Origin: CAZHBA01 sp964530225
GTDB taxonomy: Bacteria; Pseudomonadota; Alphaproteobacteria; UBA6615
Direction: 5' to 3'
DNA length: 6,254 nt
Assembly (NCBI GenBank): GCA_964530225.1
Contig: CAZHBA010000031.1
Span: 1 to 6,254 of the forward strand
Part shown: positions 1 through 5,760 of the stretch, one piece after another
How the letters are laid out: each line of letters opens with the position of its first letter
Position numbering within the stretch: position 1 is the stretch's first letter
Translations under genes and position numbers: made by a program
The notes under the pieces: model-generated
What the model was told of the DNA's origin: nothing
The model's database searches: none
Seen by the model: only the letters and a program-made list of their open reading frames with translations

Positions 1-113
1 CCTCTACACCCCGCCGACCTCTCGTCAGGTAACGGCGCTCGCCAGTGTGACATCGCCATGACGATGACCGATACGTAAGCGGTGAACGCGGTCGAGGTAA
101 TCCACCTTTCCAT
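1..113 (-). CDS. Possible 5' end of a leftward gene, truncated by window edge
   Basis: Reading leftward from an ATG at 113-111, the frame stays open for about 37 codons to the window edge. The peptide begins MERWITSTAFTAYVSVIVMA, and its early part is hydrophobic enough to be a membrane or signal segment. I do not recognise the family. Evidence against it: no clear ribosome binding site precedes the ATG, and an open frame this short arises easily in GC-rich DNA. A competing reading is that rightward frame 1 (ending in a TAA at 76-78) is the tail of a gene that starts outside the window. Sequence to the left is needed to decide. Confidence 0.2.
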   Translation of the reverse strand, partial: MERWITSTAFTAYVSVIVMAMSHWRAPLPDERSAGCR

Positions 114-190
114 AAAAAAGTATGGCGCCTGAAAACTCTAATAAGGAGCAATAATATATTATATTACATTTAATAGTGGTTAGTAAAACT
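108..190. promoter_or_regulatory. AT-rich island with candidate promoter upstream of the UxaA-family gene
   Basis: This stretch is strikingly AT-rich compared with the GC-rich DNA around it and contains runs such as AATATATTATATTA. A weak sigma-70-like pair can be placed at CTGAAA (129-134) and TAATAT (152-157) with a 17-base spacer, each matching 4 of 6 consensus bases. This would start transcription roughly 110 bases before the ATG at 277. An AAGGAG at 143-148 is not followed by a usable start codon, so it does not mark a gene. That it acts as a promoter is inference from composition and position. Confidence 0.35.
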
Positions 191-198
191 GCTTCCAT

Positions 199-219
199 GC
201 CAGCGTTCTATTAGCTGGC
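199..219. repeat. 6-bp perfect inverted repeat, possible operator or leader hairpin
   Basis: GCCAGC at 199-204 and GCTGGC at 214-219 are perfect inverted copies separated by nine bases (GTTCTATTA). The element lies 57 bases before the start codon of the UxaA-family gene and downstream of the candidate promoter, so it could form an RNA hairpin in the leader or bind a dimeric regulator. It has no T-run, so it is not a terminator for rightward transcription. Confidence 0.3.
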
Positions 220-276
220 GTCGTCACCGATTCTGGCTATGTTAGGGGCGTCTATTCCTGACTTTACGAGTAAGCT

Positions 277-1809
277 ATGTCCGATACCGTGCCGCTGGCC
301 ATCCGCCTCAACACACGCGACAATGTTGTTGTCGCCCGCACCGAGATCCTGCCCAACACCGAAATTCCCAGCGAGGGCGTGTCGACCCGCGCGCCCATTC
401 CGCGCGGCCACAAGATCGCCACCGTGGCGGTGCCGAAGGGTGAGGCGGTGCGCAAATACGACCAGATCATCGGCTTCGCCACGGTCGACATCGCCGTGGG
501 CGATCACGTGCACACCCACAATTGCGAATTCCGCATGTTCGAGCGCGACTATGCGATCGGTACCGAGATGCGCAACACGCCGTTGGCGTCCGAGAGTGAG
601 CGCCGTACCTTCGAAGGCTATATGCGCGCATCGGGCAAGGTCGGCACGCGCAACCATATCGGTATCCTCACCTCGGTGAACTGTTCGGCGACGGTGGCGC
701 GCTACATTGCCAACGAATTCAATCGCACTGGCAAGCTCGCCAACTATCCCAACATCGACGGTGTCGCCGCCTTCGTGCACGCGACGGGCTGCGGCATGGC
801 CGATTCCGGCGAGGGCTACGAGAATTTGCAGCGCACCCTGTGGGGTTACGCCCGGCACCCCAACTTCGCTGGTGTCCTGATCGTCGGGCTGGGCTGCGAG
901 GTTAACCAGATCCCGTTCTTGCTCGACGCCTACGGTCTCGAACTCAACGACACCTTCCAGACCATGACCATTCAGGAGGCGGGCGGCACCCGCAAGACTG
1001 TCGACGAGGCGGTGACGCGCATCGTAGCCATGCTACCAGCGGCTAACGATATTAAGCGCCAGACAGTGCCGGTGAGCGAGCTGACGGTGGCACTGCAGTG
1101 CGGCGGCTCGGACGCTTATTCGGGCATCACCGCCAACCCGGCGCTGGGCAATGCCGTTGACCGGCTGGTCGCCAACGGCGGCACCGGTATCCTGTCGGAG
1201 ACGCCGGAGATTTATGGCGCTGAACATCTGCTCACCCGCCGTGCGGTCAGCCAAGAGGTCGGCGAGAAGCTGATCGAGCGCATCCGCTGGTGGGAGGACT
1301 ACACCGCGCGCAACCACGGCTCCATGGACAACAACCCGTCGCCAGGCAACAAGGCTGGCGGGCTGACGACGATCCTGGAAAAGTCGCTCGGCGCGGCGGC
1401 CAAGGGCGGCACCACCAATCTGGCCGGCGTCTACAAATACGCCGAGCCGGTCGACGCCAAGGGCTTCGTGTTCATGGACAGTCCCGGCTTCGACCCGGCG
1501 TCGATCACCGGCCAGGTCGCCTCGGGCGCCAACCTGGTGTGCTTTACCACCGGCCGCGGTTCGGTCTATGGCTGCAAGCCTTCGCCGTCGGTTAAGCTTG
1601 CGACCAACACGCCCATGTATCAGCGCATGGCAGACGACATGGACATCAACTGCGGCGTCATCGCCGACGGCGACGCCACGGTCGAGCAGGTCGGCGAACA
1701 GATCTTCGACTATTTTCTCGACATCGCTGGCGGTCGCCAGTCGAAGTCGGAAACGCTCGGCTTTGGCGACAACGAGTTTATTCCGTGGCAGATTGGTGCG
1801 GTTATGTAG
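277..1809 (+). CDS. UxaA family hydro-lyase (altronate/galactarate dehydratase type) with N-terminal SAF domain
   Basis: The 510-residue protein has the full two-part layout of the altronate/D-galactarate dehydratase family. A SAF domain covers about residues 8-85 and ends in HTHNCEF. The catalytic part runs from about 110 to the end. Family landmarks visible are GYMRASGKVGTRN (114-126), HATGCGM (168-174), GLGCEVNQIP (204-213), LQCGGSDAYSGITANPALG (273-291), SETPEIYG (307-314), SPGNKAGGLTT (355-365) and MDSPGF (400-405). Cysteines 172, 207, 275 and 433 are in the conserved blocks. Known members are cytosolic Fe(II)-dependent enzymes that dehydrate sugar acids to 2-keto-3-deoxy acids. The exact substrate here is unknown, and no uronate isomerase or KDG kinase is nearby. 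The ATG at 277 has only a weak GAG upstream at 268-270, but it gives the complete SAF domain. A dehydrogenase remnant begins 20 bases downstream, suggesting a former operon. Confidence 0.93.
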   Translation: MSDTVPLAIRLNTRDNVVVARTEILPNTEIPSEGVSTRAPIPRGHKIATVAVPKGEAVRKYDQIIGFATVDIAVGDHVHTHNCEFRMFERDYAIGTEMRNTPLASESERRTFEGYMRASGKVGTRNHIGILTSVNCSATVARYIANEFNRTGKLANYPNIDGVAAFVHATGCGMADSGEGYENLQRTLWGYARHPNFAGVLIVGLGCEVNQIPFLLDAYGLELNDTFQTMTIQEAGGTRKTVDEAVTRIVAMLPAANDIKRQTVPVSELTVALQCGGSDAYSGITANPALGNAVDRLVANGGTGILSETPEIYGAEHLLTRRAVSQEVGEKLIERIRWWEDYTARNHGSMDNNPSPGNKAGGLTTILEKSLGAAAKGGTTNLAGVYKYAEPVDAKGFVFMDSPGFDPASITGQVASGANLVCFTTGRGSVYGCKPSPSVKLATNTPMYQRMADDMDINCGVIADGDATVEQVGEQIFDYFLDIAGGRQSKSETLGFGDNEFIPWQIGAVM

Positions 1810-1828
1810 GGGGTACGGTTCCGCGCCA

Positions 1829-1880
1829 TTGATCGATCTGAACGGGCGGGTGGCGCTGGTCACTTGCGGTGGGCGCACGA
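1829..1880 (+). pseudogene. N-terminal remnant of a short-chain dehydrogenase/reductase (SDR)
   Basis: From a TTG at 1829 the frame reads (M)IDLNGRVALVTCGGRTRCF. This matches the canonical SDR opening, LxGRVALVTGGGxGIGR, through the first beta strand and the start of the Rossmann glycine motif (with C for the first G). After about residue 15-18 the similarity stops: the GxG dinucleotide loop is not completed, and no NAG motif, Ser-Tyr-Lys catalytic set or C-terminal region follows. The frame runs on to 1936 only by reading the complement of the cupin fragment. A purine-rich stretch (1807-1815) lies upstream. It sits 20 bases after the UxaA-family gene in the same direction, as expected for a co-transcribed oxidoreductase. 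The fragment is too short to be functional. Confidence 0.7.
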
Positions 1881-1886
1881 GGTGTT

Positions 1887-2084
1887 TTAGGCGATGTGGC
1901 GGATGTCGGCGCAGCGTACGTGCAACAGGTCGGTGAAGCTGCCGGCGCGGGTGTCGAGTATCAGCGGGTGGAACCACACTTGGTCGGCTTGCGGTACCCG
2001 CATGCGCTCGTCCTCGGGTTCGGTCTGGGTGACGACCTCCCCGGCGGAATCGGGGTGGGTGACTTGATAGGCGGTTTCGCTCAT
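1887..2084 (-). pseudogene. N-terminal fragment of a 2,4'-dihydroxyacetophenone dioxygenase-like cupin
   Basis: The 65-codon frame opens MSETAYQVTHPDSAGEVVTQ and contains VPQADQVWFHPLILDTRAGSFTDLLHVR (residues 29-56). That stretch resembles the lead-in to the cupin barrel of DAD/ChrR-like cupins, which normally goes on to a GGxLSRHRHxGPVHG metal-binding motif. Here the sequence departs after LLHVR into CADIRHIA and a stop. All the metal-binding histidines and about two thirds of a normal ~150-170-residue protein are missing. The ATG lies 16 bases after the stop of the EthD-like gene on the same strand, so the intact gene would have been third in that operon. Most likely it is truncated by the deletion that also removed the SDR body. 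Family assignment is from memory of the motif pattern. Confidence 0.65.
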
Positions 2085-2100
2085 TTGTCTTGGGTACCTG

Positions 2101-2799
2101 TTAGGCGATGACGTTGTCGTCGGCGCGCAGGTTGCCGTACATGAAGCGGTATTTCTCGACGGTTAGCTCGGTGCCGGGCAGGGCGGCCGCCGCCAGTCGC
2201 TCCGACAAATAGTCGCGCGCGGTCGCCGTGGTCTGCTCGGGCTCGTTGCCTTCGACGAGGACCGCCCATTCGACGTTCTGATCGGGATCGAGGGTCTGGC
2301 CGAACGCGCCAGCCAAGCGGCCGTCGGCGTCCAGATCGACCGACGCGGCGCACGAACCGACGATGCCAGGGGCCTTGTTGAGCCCGGCCAGCGCGCTGCC
2401 GTCGAGCCACGCCGCCAGTTCGTCGGCCTTGGCCGGGTCGGGGAACAGCCGCATCAGGCACAGCGCCGCGCCCATGCCGTGAGTGTGGTCGGCGACGACT
2501 CGGCACGGCATGCGGTGCCACTTGGAGAATTGCGGCATGATGCGCCGGCTCCACTGGGTCTGGTCCTTGAGCACACTGAGGTAATCCGGCGAAGCGATGT
2601 TGTCCGCCGCCAGCGCTTCGTAGGTGGTGAAGTACTTGATCAAGGCGTCGATACCGGTGTAGCGGCGCGCCCGGCGAAAGCCCGAGATGTTAATGCGTTC
2701 GTCGAGATGCTCGCGGTTGTACCATTCGTTGAAGTCGTCCTCAAGTTCGGGCGGGACTTCGGTGAAGGTCATCAACAGGCCTTGTCCGTAGAGCTGCAT
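2101..2799 (-). CDS. Two-repeat EthD/DUF4286-like dimeric alpha-beta barrel protein
   Basis: The 232-residue cytosolic protein has no signal peptide or membrane segment. Residues 3-63 follow the small ferredoxin-like barrel pattern seen in EthD and DUF4286-like proteins: a strand (GQGLLMTFTEVP), then DDFNEWYNREHLDERI (21-36), then the GFRRARRY strand (40-47) and KYFTTYEA (55-62). A second, weaker copy follows at about 108-185 (MGAALCLMRLFPDPAKADELAAWLDG, then GIVGSCAASVDL and EWAVLVEGNEP), so the chain probably folds as a pseudo-dimer. Relatives are often found with catabolic oxygenases, and some (EthD) are needed for ether degradation, but no reaction can be assigned here. It starts 14 bases after the stop of the 2OG oxygenase gene, with a GAGAGAAA purine tract before the ATG, so the two are probably co-transcribed and translationally linked. 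Confidence 0.82.
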   Translation of the reverse strand: MQLYGQGLLMTFTEVPPELEDDFNEWYNREHLDERINISGFRRARRYTGIDALIKYFTTYEALAADNIASPDYLSVLKDQTQWSRRIMPQFSKWHRMPCRVVADHTHGMGAALCLMRLFPDPAKADELAAWLDGSALAGLNKAPGIVGSCAASVDLDADGRLAGAFGQTLDPDQNVEWAVLVEGNEPEQTTATARDYLSERLAAAALPGTELTVEKYRFMYGNLRADDNVIA

Positions 2800-2813
2800 G
2801 GGTTTCTCTCTTT

Positions 2814-3842
2814 TTAGTTTTGGCTGTGGTCGAACGCTTCGAAATGGGCGTAGACGCGGGACATGTATTCAGTGTGGAATTCCTGGAACGACATCGGTTT
2901 GTATTGTGGTGGATTATAGGTGCTATGGCAGCTCGGCAAACATTCGCAGCGTAGGCCCAGGTTTGGGCTGTAGAAAAAGGGCAGGGAATAGCGGTGGCCG
3001 GCGAGCGGTGGGATCACCCGGTGCGGCGTCGCCCGCACCGCGCCGTTCGACCAGCGCTCGAGGAACTGGCCGAAATTTATGACGATGCCGTCGGCCGGGG
3101 TGTCGGGCCAGAACCACTCGCCGCTGGCGTCCATGACCTGGATACCGGGCTCGTTCTCGTGCGGCAGGAAGGTCATAAAGCAGGTATCGGAATGGGCGCC
3201 GAGGCCGTATTCGTCGCGCGCAAGATCGGGCTTCGGTGGATAGTGGATCAGCCGCACATAGCCGTGTGCGTTTTCGAAGAAGGGTGTGAAGTAATCGGCG
3301 TCGAGGCCGAACGCTTCGGCCCATAGCGGCAGTAAACTTTCGCCGAGCGCAGCCATGGCATCCATGTAAGCCAGTGCCGCTGCCGGTAGTCCCGGCGCGC
3401 CGTCGGGCCAGTGGTTGCGCCCAAACAGCCGCGCGCCGGCTATCACCCCTGGGTCGTCTTCGGCGTAGTCGGTGCCGTAGTTGAAAGCCTCGTAATTGTC
3501 GACCTGAGCCTTGTTGTGGTAGCGCGATTCCCGCACCACGGTAGAGCGGAAGGGCAGATAACCGCGCTCGTGCTGGTCGACCTGAACGGCCAGCTTCGCA
3601 TCCTTGCGAAGCTCGAATAGCGCTGCCGCCTGATCCTGGATATTACCTATGATTTTCGGCGAAACGCCGTGGTTAACGACGCAGAGGAACCCGAGGCTAC
3701 CAGCGATCTCGCGCAGCTCGCGCGCCAGATTGTTTGCGGCAGCGGTATCGCCGGACAAAAGCGCAGCCAGGTCAAGGATCGGTAGCGGGCGCTGGCCGGC
3801 CTCCCGGACCGTGCGCGTAAATTCATGATCGACCACTGCCAT
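2814..3842 (-). CDS. 2-oxoglutarate/Fe(II)-dependent oxygenase, isopenicillin N synthase-like family
   Basis: The 342-residue protein has the DIOX_N region (about 18-130: LPILDLAALLSGD, then GFLCVVNHGV at 51-60) followed by the 2OG-Fe(II) jelly roll (about 192-295). The iron triad is visible as H217 and D219 in GAHSDTCFMTFL and H274 in RATPHRVIPP. R284 and S286 in HRYSLPFFYSPN form the RxS site that binds 2-oxoglutarate. YVRLIHYPP (195-203) and VINFGQFLERWSNG (254-267) are further family signatures. Such enzymes hydroxylate, desaturate or demethylate small molecules in the cytosol; the substrate is not predictable from sequence. An AGGAGG site 9 bases upstream (3853-3858) supports the ATG at 3842. 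It is the first gene of the leftward unit and is divergent from the haloalkane dehalogenase. The length is normal for the family and no residues are missing. Confidence 0.92.
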   Translation of the reverse strand: MAVVDHEFTRTVREAGQRPLPILDLAALLSGDTAAANNLARELREIAGSLGFLCVVNHGVSPKIIGNIQDQAAALFELRKDAKLAVQVDQHERGYLPFRSTVVRESRYHNKAQVDNYEAFNYGTDYAEDDPGVIAGARLFGRNHWPDGAPGLPAAALAYMDAMAALGESLLPLWAEAFGLDADYFTPFFENAHGYVRLIHYPPKPDLARDEYGLGAHSDTCFMTFLPHENEPGIQVMDASGEWFWPDTPADGIVINFGQFLERWSNGAVRATPHRVIPPLAGHRYSLPFFYSPNLGLRCECLPSCHSTYNPPQYKPMSFQEFHTEYMSRVYAHFEAFDHSQN

Positions 3843-3852
3843 TGCGGCGGTT

Positions 3853-3858
3853 CCTCCT
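3853..3858 (-). promoter_or_regulatory. Strong ribosome binding site of the 2OG oxygenase gene
   Basis: On the minus strand this is a perfect AGGAGG, ending 10 bases before the ATG at 3842-3840. It is the best Shine-Dalgarno match of the protein genes here and fixes the start of the oxygenase. Confidence 0.8.
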
Positions 3859-3872
3859 AATTCTCGGTCTGT

Positions 3873-3885
3873 ATGGTGCTACCAT
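3873..3885. promoter_or_regulatory. Candidate GntR/FadR-type operator (ATGGTgctACCAT)
   Basis: This is a perfect 5-bp inverted repeat around a 3-base centre. Its core, TGGTGCTACCA, fits the TNGTNNNACNA pattern known for FadR-subfamily GntR repressors. It lies 31 bases upstream of the oxygenase start codon and 87 bases upstream of the dehalogenase start codon, inside the only spacer that can hold both divergent promoters. No GntR gene is visible in the window, so the regulator would be encoded elsewhere. A short palindrome of this kind can occur by chance. Confidence 0.4.
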
Positions 3886-3957
3886 TAGCCTTGCATTTCC
3901 AGCCCCTCCTAAACCGGGGAGAGAATGCTAGGGTCAACGAACGACATCAGACGGGAT

Positions 3958-3964
3958 GAGAGGA
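3958..3964 (+). promoter_or_regulatory. Ribosome binding site supporting the GTG start of the dehalogenase
   Basis: GAGAGGA ends seven bases before the GTG at 3972, a normal spacing. The next in-frame ATG (residue 35) would cut off the first strand of the fold, so the GTG is the likely start. Confidence 0.65.
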
Positions 3965-3971
3965 AACTAGC

Positions 3972-4895
3972 GTGAGCGAACCCGCCGCCATTCTGCCGAC
4001 GCCCGACCCGGTGCAAACGCTGTCGACCGAAAACCCGTTACTGCGCAAAACCATAAAGGTCAGCGACGCCGAGATGGCCTATATCGATATCGGTGAAGGC
4101 GGCCCCATCGTGTTCATGCACGGCAACCCGACATCGTCGTTCCTGTGGCGCAATGTCATTCCCCATGTCGAGGGGCTGGGTCGCATTGTCGTGCCCGATT
4201 TCATCGCCCATGGACACTCGTCGACCTCGCCGCGCGATGCCTACCACTTCAAGGATAATATCGAATATTTCGACGCTTTCTTCGACGCCCTCGACCTCAC
4301 CGAGAATGTTATTTTTATGCTACACGACTGGGGTGCCGCGGTGGGCTTCAACCGCGCCGCACGGTTCCCCGAACAAGTTTTCGGTATCGCCTATATGGAA
4401 GCAATGGTATGGCCGCGCCACTGGTCGGATATACCGCCGGGGCGGGTTGCTCCGTTCAAGGCATTCCGCACGCCAGAGGGTGAGAAGAAGGCGCTTGACG
4501 CGAACATGTTCGTCGAGGTTATGCTGTTCGAGAAAGGCATCATACGTGAGTTGTCGGAGGCCGAGAAAGAGGTCTACCGCTACCCCTCGACGCGCCCCGG
4601 TGGCACCAGGCTACCAAGCATCATCATGCCCAATGATATCCCGTTCGATGGCGAGCCCGCGGACAATCACGAGATTGTCGCGTTCTATTCCGACTGGCTA
4701 AAGAACAGCGATACACCCAAGCTGTTCGTCAACGCCGACAAAGGCCATGGCCTGGTTGGCGCAGCGCGCGAGTTCGCTCGTACGTTTAAGAACCAGACCG
4801 AAGTCACGGTGCACGGCCGCCACTATATGCAGGAAGACATCCCCGACGCGGTCGGTACGGCGATCGCCGACTTCGTGCGTAGTCTTCGCGAGTAA
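3972..4895 (+). CDS. Haloalkane dehalogenase, subfamily II (DhaA/LinB-like alpha/beta hydrolase)
   Basis: The 307-residue protein follows the LinB/DhaA pattern throughout. The halide-binding Asn is N52 in HGNPTSSFLWRN. The nucleophile and second halide ligand are D119 and W120 in LHDWGAAVGF. The catalytic acid is E143 in IAYMEA. The catalytic base is H284 in HGRHYMQEDIPDAVG. Asp-His-Glu plus Asn-Trp is the subfamily II set. The cap domain (about 145-228) includes WPRHWSDIPP and LSEAEKEVYRYP. The enzyme hydrolyses carbon-halogen bonds of haloalkanes to an alcohol plus halide in the cytosol. Oddities are an N-terminal extension of about 14 residues relative to LinB and a changed loop after strand 4 (DFIAHGHSSTS, where DLIGMGDSDKP is typical). 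The start is GTG with a good ribosome binding site. It is divergent from the oxygenase operon and convergent with the histidine phosphatase, 10 bases away, with no terminator hairpin between them. A closely related non-dehalogenating hydrolase is possible but less likely. Confidence 0.92.
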   Translation: MSEPAAILPTPDPVQTLSTENPLLRKTIKVSDAEMAYIDIGEGGPIVFMHGNPTSSFLWRNVIPHVEGLGRIVVPDFIAHGHSSTSPRDAYHFKDNIEYFDAFFDALDLTENVIFMLHDWGAAVGFNRAARFPEQVFGIAYMEAMVWPRHWSDIPPGRVAPFKAFRTPEGEKKALDANMFVEVMLFEKGIIRELSEAEKEVYRYPSTRPGGTRLPSIIMPNDIPFDGEPADNHEIVAFYSDWLKNSDTPKLFVNADKGHGLVGAAREFARTFKNQTEVTVHGRHYMQEDIPDAVGTAIADFVRSLRE

Positions 4896-4905
4896 TTAAG
4901 CCGTT

Positions 4906-5424
4906 TTATACGAGGTCGCGCGGCCGCACGAAGTCTGTCATTCGGGCGCCATCGGTATTGAGAGTTACCCAACTTTCGCCGGCTAGCTCGAAGATGGCGA
5001 GCGCCGCGGTGGGAAACCCGCGCCGCAAATCGGCTAGCACCGCCCGGTCGGTGCTGGGGCCGGCAAGCAGATGGGATAGTGATTCCAGCCCGGGATTATG
5101 GCCGATCACCAGAACCGTTTCGTGGCGATCGTCGACGCCGGCGAGTAGCCCAAGAACCTCGTTGGGACTAGCGAGGTAGAGCGCTTCCTGGCTTTCGGAA
5201 TTTGCGCCGTCACCGAAGATATCCCTCGCTAACTGCCAGGTCTCTTGCGTACGCTGGGCGGTCGAGATCAGCACAGCGTTGGGGCGCAGCCCATGCTCTT
5301 CGATCCAAGTAGATATGCACTCGACGGCCTTCTGGCCCCGGGGCGTCAACGGCCGTTCAATATCTTCCTGGCCCGGTTTGTTCCAGTTGGATTTTCCGTG
5401 ACGCATCAGGAGCAATTTCTTCAT
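4906..5424 (-). CDS. SixA-type histidine phosphatase (phosphoglycerate mutase-like superfamily)
   Basis: The 172-residue protein starts MKKLLLMRHGKSNW. The RHG motif places the phospho-accepting histidine at H9, next to R8. Other signatures are RPLTPRG (24-30), STAQRTQET (54-62) with R58, and the second active-site histidine H109 in VIGHNPGLE. Length and layout fit the short SixA branch rather than the longer cofactor-dependent mutases. E. coli SixA removes phosphate from phosphohistidine of signalling or phosphotransfer proteins; the target here is unknown. No signal peptide or membrane segment is present, so it is cytosolic. The ATG at 5424 has only weak purines upstream. The gene reads away from the rRNA operon and is probably transcribed alone. 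Its functional link to the neighbouring catabolic genes appears to be none. Confidence 0.88.
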   Translation of the reverse strand: MKKLLLMRHGKSNWNKPGQEDIERPLTPRGQKAVECISTWIEEHGLRPNAVLISTAQRTQETWQLARDIFGDGANSESQEALYLASPNEVLGLLAGVDDRHETVLVIGHNPGLESLSHLLAGPSTDRAVLADLRRGFPTAALAIFELAGESWVTLNTDGARMTDFVRPRDLV

Positions 5425-5498
5425 CGATACCGCGTCTTCAGATAGTGCACAGGATGCCGCGGGGACTGATCAACATAGCCGAAAAGCCCGGATTTTGG

Positions 5499-5521
5499 CC
5501 AACTTTGGCAAAAAAAGTTGG
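5499..5521. repeat. 8-bp perfect inverted repeat between phosphatase and rRNA promoter
   Basis: CCAACTTT (5499-5506) and AAAGTTGG (5514-5521) are exact inverted copies around a 7-base loop, GGCAAAA. The element overlaps a TTGGCCAA palindrome at 5495-5502. It is about 75 bases upstream of the phosphatase ATG and about 150 bases before the rRNA -35 box, so it could be an operator for either. It lacks a T-run suitable for a terminator. Confidence 0.35.
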
Positions 5522-5650
5522 GGTCCTGTCATCGGTTTGTACCGTCTGGGAATTCGTCGCGGTATGGGACCTGTGCCAACGCTGGGCGGCGTCCTTCGAC
5601 GATGACGCGGAACTGCCGTCAAACAGGTTAATGGTGATACCCACAATCCT

Positions 5651-5701
5651 TCAAAAACAGCCAAAAAAGCGTTTGACACCCTGGTTAACCGGGCGTACAA
5701 A
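5651..5701 (+). promoter_or_regulatory. rRNA operon promoter with UP-like A tracts
   Basis: The -35 box TTGACA (5673-5678) is a perfect consensus. It is separated by exactly 17 bases from TACAAA (5696-5701), a 4 of 6 match to the -10 consensus. A-rich tracts TCAAAAACAGCCAAAAAAG at 5651-5669 sit where an UP element binds the RNA polymerase alpha subunits. Transcription should start near 5708, giving a leader of about 265 bases before mature 16S. The spacer carries a near-palindrome centred on GGTTAACC (5680-5693). Other rrn promoters further upstream cannot be excluded. Confidence 0.75.
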
Positions 5702-5729
5702 CCGCGCCACCGCTTGCGCTGGTTCGTCC

Positions 5730-5760
5730 GGTTAGGTGGTGCTTTCACTAACCCGTTTTT
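5730..5760 (+). terminator. Terminator-like hairpin plus T5 in the rRNA leader
   Basis: GGTTAG (5730-5735) pairs perfectly with CTAACC (5748-5753) around a 12-base loop. CG and five T's (5756-5760) follow. With a modest stem it could act as a pause or weak attenuator just ahead of boxB/boxA. It lies 20-50 bases after the predicted transcription start. Whether it terminates anything is inference. Confidence 0.35.

Larger units (their letters stand above)
3843..3971. promoter_or_regulatory. Divergent promoter region between oxygenase operon and dehalogenase gene
   Basis: These 129 bases separate two genes reading away from each other, so both promoters must lie here or inside the genes. I see no convincing -35/-10 pair in either direction. 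A TTGACC on the minus strand and a TTGCAT on the plus strand (3891-3896) lack good -10 partners. CCCC (3903-3906) can pair with GGGG (3916-3919), but no T-run follows. Confidence 0.5.

Noticed and set aside
1033..1977. A 314-codon leftward frame antisense to the UxaA-family gene
   Set aside because: It is the reverse-strand shadow of a GC-rich gene, with Arg/Ala/His-rich low-complexity translation. The forward frame is a clear enzyme family.
1869..2111. A rightward frame reading GDVADVGAAYVQQVGEAAG that looks slightly like a later part of an SDR
   Set aside because: It is the complement of the cupin fragment, whose leftward frame has a much clearer family pattern. The resemblance is probably chance.
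3873..3894. A sigma-54 promoter (TGG..TTGCA) in the divergent spacer
   Set aside because: The GG and GC dinucleotides are not 10 bases apart as sigma-54 requires.
4896..4905. A bidirectional terminator between the convergent dehalogenase and phosphatase genes
   Set aside because: The gap is only 10 bases and no stem-loop with a T-run can be drawn across the two gene ends.
5445..5735. A 96-codon rightward open frame (and leftward frames over the same region) ahead of 16S
   Set aside because: It runs across the rRNA -35/-10 boxes and UP tracts, has no ribosome binding site, and resembles no protein family I know.
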